From: Theristus sp. LFF4_11
Lineage: Eukaryota; Nematoda; Chromadorea; Monhysterida; Xyalidae
NCBI GenBank assembly: GCA_030248135.1
Contig: JASANC010001276.1
Span: forward strand, 1 to 64,000
Direction of reading: 5' to 3'
Length of the DNA: 64,000 bases
Shown here: one piece after another, positions 56,201 to 64,000 of the stretch
How the letters are laid out: each line of letters opens with the position of its first letter
Numbering within the stretch: position 1 is the stretch's first letter
Translations under genes and position numbers: made by a program
Notes under the pieces: generated by a model
The model's input: the letters and a program-made list of their open reading frames with translations, nothing else
The model's database searches: none
Told to the model about the DNA's origin: nothing

Positions 56201-58986
56201 CACCAATCATTTTTTGGGTTCTGCGACTCAATGCGTTCGCAATAGTCGAAAAGAAACTAGTTTCAATCTTTATGTGGCCATTCAAGGTAGCCTGTGGGCT
56301 AAGTATGACCCGACCCTACTTCTAAAATCTATTCAGGTTCTCGCGGGCGCCCACGTGCCTGCGGCCTATGCTGGTCTTGCGCTGGCATTGGCCATACAAA
56401 TGAGCGGCATCTTTCAGTTCGCGGTTCGAACGCAGACGGAATTAGAGGCGAAAATGACCAGCGTTGAACGGGTCGATTATTACATAGAAGTTTGTCTCCG
56501 GACTTCAGATTGCAACTTTCCGGATATGCGCATTTCATTTTGCGATCCGAATATGGTTGTTGTCCGTTCGGTTTCCAAAATAAGCTAATCGGCAGTGTTG
56601 AGAGCGATATGTTTGTTTTCGCGCAGCACATCGAAGAAGAGGGAGACTGGTATTCAAAAGAGCACACGCCAGCCATTGATTGGCCAGACAGGGGACGAAT
56701 CAGCTTCCGAGAAGTCAAGTGAGACATTTACTGAATTCGGAGATCAAGATTTGTTCAAAAATAATGATCGTTAGTTTTGCAATTTTCACAAAAAAACATA
56801 AAAGTTCATTCGACTGTAACAACAACTTTCAGACTTCGGTATCGTGAGAATGCACCACTGGCGTTGAAAGAGATATCGATTGATATTAAGCCAAGGGAAA
56901 AGATCGGCATCGTCGGGCGCACGGGCTCTGGTGCGCGTGATCAAGCAGTTTTTTTTTTTACTTTCAAATGTGTTATTCAACTTTACGCCTTCAGTTGACT
57001 GTCAAGTTATTGGAACTTTTTGACGGCGACAGCAGATGAAAATTCAAGAAAACCCTAAAGGTGCATTCATGAAGTACTATTAAGTGATCGCGTAGCTATG
57101 CGTCGCTAAATACTACTTCATGAATGCCGTTTTACCGACATCTTCATATACCGTATACGGTGCGCGCGCAGGCAAAACGTCGCTCGGCTTTGCGTTGTTC
57201 CGCCTGTACCCGTTATGCGGCGGTTGCATCAGTCTGGACGAGCTGGACATCACGCGCGTCGGTGTGCACGAATTGCGCGCTAAAATGGCGTCCATACCGC
57301 AGGACCCGCAGTTGTTCGCGGGCACCGTTCGCTTCAACCTGGACCCGAACCGGCGGTACACGGACGCGAACATCTGGGACGTGCTGCAGAAGGTGCACAT
57401 GAAACAGCAGGTACACAACAAGGCTCCAATGCATGAATGACCGTGAATGATTTGTAGTTGCGTGTTTTTCTATCTGTGCCACAGTCACAAAAACACCACC
57501 AATGTGCATAGATACATTGTGCAGATGCGTATACTGGTTTGTGTGTCAGTGTGTTGGTTTGGTGATTGCGTGCAACAACGACGATGTCCACGTGTCTGAA
57601 ATGTTTTTAGTGGAACACCATACCAATCAGCCCTGAATAGAACTGTCGTTTGCATGCAGCGCTTGTATATCTCCTGAAAATGCAATATCTGGTGAATGTG
57701 GTTTGCATTTTTTTGCATAATTGCAACATCGTTGTCGCGCGATAAGTCGACCGAAAAGAATCCATACCATCCAAAATCTCAGCATTTACGTTTTACCTCT
57801 CAATTTCAGGTGACTTCGATGCCGGGAGGCCTGGACTCACAAGTGACCGAATGCGGCGCCAACTTGTCAGTGGGTGAACGCCAACTGTTGTGCATGGCCA
57901 GGGCACTCTTGCGGTCGGTTCGCAATTTGCCGGTCCCCGCTCCCATTTTTTAGCATAAAGAAAGATAAAGAAAAGCAAAGAGAAAAGTGCACAGTTCATC
58001 ATGGTTGTTTTGAACTCGGCTCTCTGTGCTTGTTGGTTGATGCAAATAATGCGATCGTTGTGATGGACTACTCTTCTTTGTTGTTCCTCTTTGTCACGCG
58101 CGGAAAATAACAACTCGAACAATGACTGCCTTGCTAGTTAAAATCATCAGCCACTGAGAAACGTGTTACTCGACAAATGACTCAACAAACTGCTGAGCTA
58201 CAAAACTGGTTGCGCAGCAGTTTGCTGAGTAATGATTGAAAGTCAGCGAACCATTTTAGGCGAGTGCGCGTTCTTCTGCTGGATGAGGCGACTAGCACTC
58301 TGGACGCCGGCACTGATGATCTGCTGCAGAAATGCTTGAGGGAAGTGTTCAACGATTGCACGCTGTTGATCATTGCTCATCGCCTGCAGAGTGTGTCCAA
58401 CGTGGATCGTGTGCTGTACATGGAGTCCGGAAAGGTGCATTGCATAGGCGCACAACATCGATGCTGCTAACGGAGCTGATATTTGCATGTTGTGCGAAAT
58501 AGAATCCGCTACGGTAGACAATGTTTTTAGCCACGGCTAACCCAGAAAGCGTACAGAACGCCGTTGAGTAGGGCGCCCATCGAGTTTTCTCTGTCATTAA
58601 GTGCCTATACACCCCTCGGCGGGACTCGATCACCCGAACGCACAGACAACGAGTCCAATGCGCCAATTACCAGGCGACGAGCTGTAAACGGATGGATTCG
58701 CTGAAATTTTCAAAAAACGAACGACCTGTGTGTGGCCGAAAGGTTGACGCGCTGATTCGCCCAGCGCGACATGAAAAAAGGCCAAAATTCATTCAAACTT
58801 GGCAGTCAATACGCCTGTTACCACTGTGAACGCGCATTTCAGGTGGTCGAATTCGACAATCCCAACGTTCTTCTGTCCGACCGAAAATCGCACTTTCATC
58901 GGTTGGTGTCGCGAGCGCAGCGTGATCAAAGTGCAATTATCAAAGAGGAAACGCACACTAATAATGGCAATAGCGATGCTGATTGA
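38217..58986 (+). CDS. mrp-5: ABCC-family transporter, MRP5/ABCC5-like, complete
   Basis: 33 exons, all in phase, 1,398 aa: 38217-38374, 39103-39258, 39604-39754, 42791-42942, 44608-44698, 45102-45174, 45298-45398, 45629-45691, 45810-45894, 46183-46331, 46573-46680, 46976-47081, 47174-47259, 47435-47506, 47650-47735, 47843-47954, 48155-48358, 49021-49162, 53099-53311, 53476-53556, 53634-53746, 54234-54386, 54552-54681, 54845-55013, 55643-55783, 55859-55955, 56337-56489, 56627-56718, 56833-56930, 57172-57410, 57810-57913, 58260-58434, 58843-58986. Order: TMD1 (about 60-430), NBD1 (430-698), linker, TMD2 (about 797-1115), NBD2 (1116-1398). NBD1 has [18 protein letters not shown] and [11 protein letters not shown], but Asn at the H-loop (VVSNNAK). 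NBD2 has GRTGSGK split by an intron, [22 protein letters not shown] and IIAHRLQ. The AAGGP...[13 protein letters not shown] stretch and SVGERQ are as in ABCC5. The protein exports organic anions; nematode MRP-5 is known for haem export, and the substrate here is inference. Two introns begin with GC. Confidence 0.92.
40033..42118 (-). CDS. Gustatory-receptor-like chemoreceptor nested in a transporter intron (5' end not found)
   Basis: Exons, 5' to 3': 42118-41766, 41649-41092, 40946-40717, 40551-40357, 40134-40033; phases agree, about 478 residues seen. Hydrophobic segments recur, for example [57 protein letters not shown] and [19 protein letters not shown]. Near the C-terminus [19 protein letters not shown] is followed, across an intron, by [15 protein letters not shown] Gly-x-x-x-Leu-Thr-Arg segment, then an intron, then TYxxxLxL, is the C-terminal pattern of the insect gustatory receptor and nematode GUR/LITE-1 family. 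The order [13 protein letters not shown] before TM5 also fits. Function (taste, light or another stimulus) cannot be told from the sequence. An acceptor at 42,118 shows that at least one exon with the start codon lies further up; a frame near 42,330-42,540 is a candidate only. The whole gene lies antisense in ABCC intron 3 (39,755-42,790). Confidence 0.75.
42995..44305. repeat. 19-bp minisatellite, about 68 copies
   Basis: The unit GTGCGCTGGCCGTCATGCG repeats head to tail with few changes (mainly GCGCCAGCCG variants) and a degenerate patch at about 44,088-44,170. Since 19 is not a multiple of 3 and the unit has no stop in any + frame, all three + frames stay open for hundreds of codons; these are not genes. 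It starts about 50 bases after exon 4 of the ABC transporter and fills most of intron 4 (42,943-44,607). Confidence 0.97.
44880..45015. repeat. Interspersed repeat E
   Basis: Has CTCAATGCGCGCATAAATAG and ATGACGCGGAAATTCAAAAT, matching 18,880-19,030 in the same orientation. In ABCC intron 5. Confidence 0.55.
49223..49597. mobile_element. MITE-5 copy split by another insertion
   Basis: Left end ACGGCCCGTTTATACCTG (49,223) and right end CAAGTATGAACGGGCCTTA (about 49,597) form the inverted termini of MITE-5. About 280 bases in between are foreign to other copies and contain GAGCGCGCGAAATTTGAATG, a block also seen near 36,930 and 17,220. In ABCC intron 18. Confidence 0.55.
49640..49790. repeat. 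Interspersed repeat E
   Basis: Carries CATGACGCGGGAATTCAAAA and GTGATCCAAGTCCCC. In ABCC intron 18, between the split MITE-5 and FB-2. Confidence 0.55.
49935..53024. mobile_element. FB-2: 3.1-kb inverted-repeat element
   Basis: Ends GTTAACACCGTTTGCAAATA on the left and its reverse complement on the right. The outer 350 bases match in inverted orientation. The interior holds repeats of about 340 bases with GAATCTGACCTTAGATTTTT and GCAACTGACCATTTGCCCAC, roughly two to three in one direction (50,380-51,130) and four to five in the other (51,170-52,620). Nearly the whole element can fold into one hairpin. No frame longer than 115 codons and no protein family recognised. It accounts for most of ABCC intron 18. 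Confidence 0.9.
56215..56345. repeat. Interspersed repeat E, fragment
   Basis: GAAACTAGTTTCAATCTTTA matches 17,340 and 32,645. It lies directly before the exon starting at 56,337, so its end may overlap the acceptor region. Confidence 0.5.
57062..57126. mobile_element. MITE-4 copy, short palindrome
   Basis: TGCATTCATGAAGTACTATT and its inverted partner AATACTACTTCATGAATGCC flank a central AGCTATGCG. It is in the ABCC intron that splits the NBD2 Walker A motif. Confidence 0.7.
58500..58690 (-). mobile_element. tRNA-derived SINE, copy 2
   Basis: Reverse complement of the element at 10,413-10,600, with B-box-like GTGATCGAGTCCCGC and the same body (GTGTATAGGCACTTAATGAC). In the last intron of the ABC transporter. 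Confidence 0.8.
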
Positions 58987-60786
58987 TGATGAGCAACAGA
59001 ATTTCGTCAACGAATGTATAATGAGGAACACTGATGATCGATGAGAAACATCCGATGCTGAATTTGTCGAACTGTTGTTGATTTTGATTTATTTATTACT
59101 AATATAAAATTACATAGTTTTAAAAAAAGTTTTTTAAGGATTGATTGTTTAGACACGGAGAAAAATCGCAGATTGACAATTGCAAAATTCGCACTTTTTT
59201 CATCCGAGGAGTCAAAATAAGCAAAACCATTGCGACTTTTCTCATACGTGTGTAGCACTGTTTTATGCAGTTTTACAGTTTTATATTTTTATTTTGATAT
59301 ATTGTGCTTTTCCTCTATTTTTGTGCAAGATAAGGTGAGTTTCCTTGCTTGATTGCATTTAATTTTTTTAATATGTTTTCTGCCATGCGCTGCTTTTGGT
59401 TGTCTTGTCCCATGGATATCCCAATTCACAACAATACCACGTACTACACAGAAAAATGGCCGTTTTGTCGTTGCTTTCGATCCTTGCAAAGTGCGGATAA
59501 ATGTTTTTTTTTGAAATTGTGAAAAAAGACATTGAAAGTTGCACGAAACTTTGGAAACGCCCATGTGCACACACAACATGCCCCTGGCACGCACCAAATG
59601 TGCAGACATAAAAGTGCTTTTATCTGTTTTTTTCAATCTTACACAATGCTAAGGGTGAAATTATAAATTTATGAAATTTGTAGACATCGGACAGACCGCT
59701 CCAGTATTTTGGTTTATAATTTTAGAAGCGGTGTTTTGAACTGTACAATAAAGGGCAATCAACCGAAAAACTAGCAACATTTACAATACGTATGTGTCAA
59801 ACAAAAACTGGTTTGTGTATGATTTAGTTTTTTTAAAGTTTATAGCACACGCTATAAAGTTTTTTTCCATAAAGTTCCAAAAAATACACTGAAAAAACAA
59901 CCGATAACTGCCGGAAAATTCACAGAAAAATTAAAACTAAATTTTAAAAATTTACCAACTGTTCAACACCGACAAAAAAGCATACCGCTCAATTGGCTGG
60001 GAAAATTACTGTTTTGATTTTTTTGCATACACCGTCGGGTAAGTTTGCTTGGTAGCAAAATTTACTGACTTGAATCGATGATGACGACGAATACGACACG
60101 GTAGACTGGATGCCGGTGCGCAACAAGGAAAGCTCGTTGGAGCCATTGACTATCCGACAGTGTGTGGGCGGAGCCACTGCGTCTGCTGTCAATTGGATTT
60201 TGTAGAACGCATGTGGCTGCAGAGACGTCGCCACGACCCGCCACAGTGTCGAACGAAGCCATGTTGCGGGCAGTTGATCTGTAACCGGCACAGGTGCAAT
60301 AAATATGGTTGCCGCCAGACGTGTCTCGTCTCGCGCGCCTTTTGGCTGTCTCGTCTCGTCTCGTCTCGCGATTCTATCTGTCTCGTTGAACAGTCTCGTT
60401 GGAAATTTTTTCTTGTCTCGTGCGAACCAATCGTGCCGGTTCTTTTGTGAAACATTGTGTGAAACACTGGAAACACTTGTTTATGCTAATCTATTTTTTC
60501 CCATTTCTGAACTACTTTGTTACCATGCATTAACATTTTTTAACTATTCGTGCATCTAACGCATGAACATGTTTGAATTTTACACGGACTTCACTCATCT
60601 CAGTTTGGTTGTGTCACTTCTGCCACTTTCACTGTGTTCTGTCGTTTCGTCTCGCGGGTACCCTGTCTCGCGGCAACCCTCGCAATAAATGCTTGCACTG
60701 AATTCCAGGATCATTTTTTCAACCCGGTCCGTCCGGTGGGAATAAAGAAACGAAACAGAATTAGAAAAAACACACACTGCTGCTTA
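58987..60786. other. Spacer; one unassigned exon-like patch at about 59,990-60,290
   Basis: Mostly AT-rich. Around 60,060-60,290 the base composition resembles the exons of this window. On the minus strand a 100-codon frame (60,291-59,989) runs through it, with HAFYKIQLTADAVAPPTHC and a Ser-rich stretch; on the plus strand a shorter frame has EYDTVDWMPVRNKE. I recognise neither and cannot choose. A TCTCG microsatellite follows at about 60,325-60,380. Confidence 0.35.
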
Positions 60787-61406
60787 ATGGGGACGCGAAA
60801 AACGTCGAAGAAAAGTGATCGGAATCGCGACGAGAATAGTCGACGCAAGAAATACTGGAGCAGTCGCGCTGGCAGCTATCAAAGCGTTCGCGAAACTGCT
60901 GCTGTTGCTAGTGAGTGAGCATATTTCGTCGTGTTCACGGCACAACGCACCATGTCGATTTTTCAGTAGTTCGAACGAATGAACGAACGGTGTTTTCAAT
61001 ATTTCGACAATCAGTCAGTTTTTTAACATCGCCATCGTAACCGCACAGGCAGCAAACTGAAAGTGCTTCTGGTGCCTTTGTGCTGGACGTGCGTGCTACT
61101 TGCCGTGTCCGTCGGTGCCAGCATCGCATACGCTCGCTACAAAAACAGCGCCGACACGCAAGAGTTCGATGAAACTGGTCGGTCGTTACAGAGCTGCTTC
61201 ACGAAAATTATCTTGGAAAAGCTTTTTTAATCGCTAAGCCATTTCTTTAAACCACTGAATTTGTTTTAACCAGTCGTTATGATTTACACGTTTTAAATCA
61301 GTTAAACACTTTTTAAACACGTTTTACAGTTTATTGGCGTTTTCGCACGGAACAAATTGGCCATTTCGACCGATACGACCAACCGTATCAGTATATTCCG
61401 GTCTGA
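60787..61406 (+). CDS. Small single-pass membrane protein, unknown family
   Basis: Three exons with consistent phases: 60787-60910, 61049-61177, 61330-61406; 109 aa. The first 40 residues are strongly basic and polar (TRKTSKKSDRNRDENSRRKK). One hydrophobic span of about 22 residues follows (LLVPLCWTCVLLAVSVGASI), then a short acidic and aromatic C-terminus ending RYDQPYQYIPV. Positive charge before the span suggests a type II orientation, with the C-terminus in the lumen or outside (positive-inside rule). I do not recognise the family. Donors are GTGAGT and GTCGGT. The nearest genes are the transporter upstream in the same direction and RRN3 convergent downstream. Confidence 0.6.
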
Positions 61407-62011
61407 CCTGTCAGACGAACAGACGAATTTGCGATTTTCGATTCATTCGCATTTTTTTCGTATGCACGATTGTGATTCAATTTTATATGCATGATTGTGA
61501 TCAGATTTTCCAAAATGTTTCCAAAGACTTTTCAAGCTGTGTTTTTTTAGATTTTTTATGTCAACGGTTTTTCAACAACGTCAGCAACAAAGGGTTCAAC
61601 GGTGTTCCGAAAAGGCAACATTGCAACAACCAACAAGTTCAAATGATAAAAAGTTCAAGTTCAAGTTCAACAAAGAGCTCTTGCAAAAAGTTAGAAGTCC
61701 AGCCAACAACAACACAGCTGCAAATTCCACCGAATAAAGATTTGACAGCCAAATAAAAACCGTTTCATGACGTACTGTATAACTCGCCTAGCATCTTCTG
61801 AAAATACTCTTTTCCATTTTCACCGAGCTCCACAATCTCAATTCTCAATAAACACTATTACAACTCCAACAACAACAAGCTAGAAACTCCAACAACAACT
61901 GCATCACCTTGAAACAAAAACTCAACAAAAGAAGCTCTAACAGAGATGGGGGACGAATACAAAGATGGCGAAATGAAACCAAAGCAAAAACCGCCATCCA
62001 ACAAAAGCGTT
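61407..62011. other. Spacer between convergent genes
   Basis: No gene called. A + strand frame from 61,946 runs into the RRN3 last exon on the other strand and is most likely its shadow. Short AAGTTCAAGTTCAA and CAACAACAA runs. Confidence 0.5.
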
Positions 62012-63790
62012 TCAGTTTCGCTCTCTGAACGCAGCGGACGGCGAGCCGAACGAATGCCGAAAGCCGGGAGTCGAGCCGTAATCGCCCAAGGCGACCGCCT
62101 CCGTCGCCGACGTGCCCATGCCCGTCATCAGCAGCGACTCGCGCTCTTTCAGCGACGTGCCCGTCGGCTCCACGATGAAATCATCGTCCACATTGTTGCT
62201 GTCGTTGTTGTTGGCTGAATGTCGTCGCGAACGCCGCAGCAACGCGTTGTTCCACTTTTGCTCGCCCATTTGTACGTCCGGTGAAACGTCGGCGAGCACG
62301 GTGAAATCCTGATAGGCGCCGTCGATGAAGTGCTTCGAGCTGCGAACGTTTGTGCAATGCGAAATTGGCGGTTTCCTTATTTTTTCTGTTTCTCGAATTT
62401 CATTTGTGAACGGAATTGTTGCGTTGATTGTCAACATAATATTGTGCTGTGCAGTCAGCCTTTCGTAAACAAACACGCTGACATCGAAGCTATAGAGGCC
62501 ACGGCCAACACATATTGGGCAACAAAAGTGCTCCGATCAACAACAGCCCAGCCTGCAATGTTTTGCCCGGCATCCGCATCACGACGGTGTTCACCACGCC
62601 GTCGCACGCGTATAAAAGTGCAAACGGGTCTTGCACCACGGTACACCGCTGAACACGGCCAACCCGAGCACCACCAGTTTCGCGTCAGCGAGGCGGCACG
62701 CGGCACGTTCGCCGTCATTCTCGATTGCCGTCGAAAACGAAAGGCTGGCGCGATTTGCAGCCTCGGTGACGGGCGCAAATTCGTGCAACACCAACAACAC
62801 CGTGCACCAGTGGCGGCAATGAACAACGAACACCAGCGCTAACCTAAGCGGCAACAACGCGCTACAACGGACGTGTTACCGATCACAAAACGCTCGCAAC
62901 AAAACGGCCCTCTCGCCAGTCGTCTCCTCACCTCGGCAGAACGTACGGCTCAAACGGGAATATGGCCTCGAACGGCAGTTCACTGTGCGCCGCGTCACTG
63001 CCGGCGGCAGCCAGCTGTGCGAGGCGACGGTTGCGCTCGACGATGTGCTGGCAGTACGCTAGTTGCATGCTACTGAAATGGCAACTGGTGAACATTGAGA
63101 GGTTGGGGAGGGAGCATACGTTTGAATCAGGCACGAAAAAAACTAAGGCGGCATTCATAAAGCAGCATTTGGTGACGCGTAGCTGTGTTAGAACATAGCT
63201 ACGCGGTCATTCTATACTGCTTCATGAATGCCCCTCAAAAAATCAGCCATCCATCGCAAATCTCTCGCACAATCACCAATCCTAAACCGACCGACAGACG
63301 CTCGCAAAGACGGCCACCACGCGGCGGTCAACATAACGCAGCGGATTTAGAGCACTGTGGCAGAGTCGCTCGAACGCCCACGAACGAACGACGTCTATGC
63401 CTGAAATGCAGTTGTCCACTATCAATGAATGGTTTCGTGAAAAATGTGAAAATTGCACAAAACATTTCTCGTCTTTAACTTTAAACACTAGAAAAACCTA
63501 CCAATATGACGTCACTGATCACTAAGCGAAAGAACAAAAAAACAGCCATCAGTCAGCCCATCGTGAGAATTCTCACACAGGAACAAGAACCGACAAACAA
63601 CCACCGACCAATGTTTCGGTCAGCGATAAACTGCTTGCAACGATAGTTGAACACGACCATCACGGCGTGACAGACGGCATAGTAAGTGGCGTGCATCGGC
63701 AAACCCTCGACCAACCGGCCCGCCGTCAAACACTCGTCATAGTACGCCCATAGCCATCGCGTCCAACGGTCCATCCACTGTTTGCAGAGC
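62012..63790 (-). CDS. RRN3: RRN3 / TIF-IA, RNA polymerase I initiation factor, C-terminal part
   Basis: Four exons in phase, 5' to 3': 63790-63609, 63400-63292, 63072-62932, 62339-62012 (252 aa to the stop). The gene continues beyond the right edge, or in an upstream exon not visible. RRN3 bridges RNA polymerase I to the rDNA promoter factors and is the growth-controlled step of rRNA synthesis (family knowledge). Family landmarks in order are: YYAVCHAVMVVFNYRCKQF, then FERLCHSALNPLR, QLAYCQHIVERNRR, PFEAIFPFEPYVLP joined across an intron to SSKHFIDGAYQDF, and an acidic DDDF block followed by a Ser-rich tail ending in SFGSPSAAF. These match the C-terminal half of animal RRN3 in order and spacing. 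The intron 62,340-62,931 contains a GC-rich exon-like patch that does not belong to RRN3 (see findings). Confidence 0.9.
63149..63234. mobile_element. MITE-4 copy, short palindrome
   Basis: GGCATTCATAAAGCAGCATT and, inverted, TATACTGCTTCATGAATGCC around GACGCGTAGCTGTGTTAGAACATAGCTACGCGGTC-type arms. In an RRN3 intron. Confidence 0.7.
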
Positions 63791-64000
63791 CTGCAGTTTT
63801 TGTGAGATGCATCGACATAAAACGCGTGACTATGCTGGTGCTGCTGTTGAACAGTCGCAATTTCTCGTAGTTTTTCTTCTTAATTTTTAAAATCATTCAA
63901 CTGAATGTGCCATATCCATCATGTGCGGCAAACAATCTCACTTCTTCAGTGACTTTCAAAATGACGACAATCAGCGTTTGCACAGTTCAAAATGCAGCCA
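63791..64000. other. Right edge: RRN3 intron or upstream sequence
   Basis: No coding frame continuing RRN3 is visible between the acceptor at 63,790 and the end of the window. The preceding exon must lie outside. Confidence 0.6.

Noticed and set aside
62330..62842. A 170-codon + strand frame
   Set aside because: It begins in the RRN3 exon's shadow and shows no family features. Both strands are open because of GC-rich composition, so no + strand gene is called.

Overview
The window is animal genomic DNA: split genes with short GC-rich exons, long AT-rich introns full of small inverted-repeat transposons, no bacterial operons and no rRNA or tRNA genes. The best clue to the host is the first gene on the + strand. 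It encodes a seven-transmembrane, FMRFamide-receptor-like domain followed by a globin domain, the architecture of nematode GLB-33. With an E7-Gln/F8-His globin and a divergent gustatory-type receptor, this points to a nematode (species not determinable from the sequence). I rebuilt the genes by hand from reading frame, family similarity and splice phase. For the main genes the exon phases close exactly from start to stop, but no transcript evidence was available.

Layout. 1-4.8 kb: repeats. 4.8-12.4 kb (+): glb-33-like receptor-globin, 9 exons. 13.3-31.8 kb (-): three type II glutamine synthetase paralogues in a row. GS-A is at 13.3-18.3 kb, GS-B at 20.5-24.3 kb and GS-C at 25.9-31.8 kb. Each has 10 exons and a basic N-terminal extension. 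B and C are recent duplicates; B has lost the AG of one splice acceptor and is altered in an active-site motif. 35.1-35.5 kb (+): a cAMP-dependent protein kinase inhibitor (PKI). 38.2-59.0 kb (+): a complete ABCC5/MRP5-like transporter in 33 exons (1,398 aa). A gustatory-receptor-like gene lies antisense in its intron 3, a 19-bp minisatellite of about 1.3 kb in intron 4, and a 3.1-kb inverted-repeat element in intron 18. 60.8-61.4 kb (+): a 109-aa single-pass membrane protein. 62.0-63.8 kb (-): the C-terminal part of RRN3, the RNA polymerase I initiation factor, running off the right edge.

Mobile and repeated DNA fills the introns and spacers. There are six copies of a roughly 240-bp MITE with CRE-like palindromes (TGACGTCA); most lie beside exon boundaries, and one supplies a splice donor. 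There are two copies of a tRNA-derived SINE, a dead mariner-type transposase, several foldback elements and satellite-like arrays. The genes do not form one pathway. Two have possible haem links (a receptor globin, and an exporter of the MRP-5 type), and one is a regulator of PKA. The most interesting items are the receptor-globin fusion, the glutamine synthetase cluster with a decaying member, and the splice-site-associated MITE.
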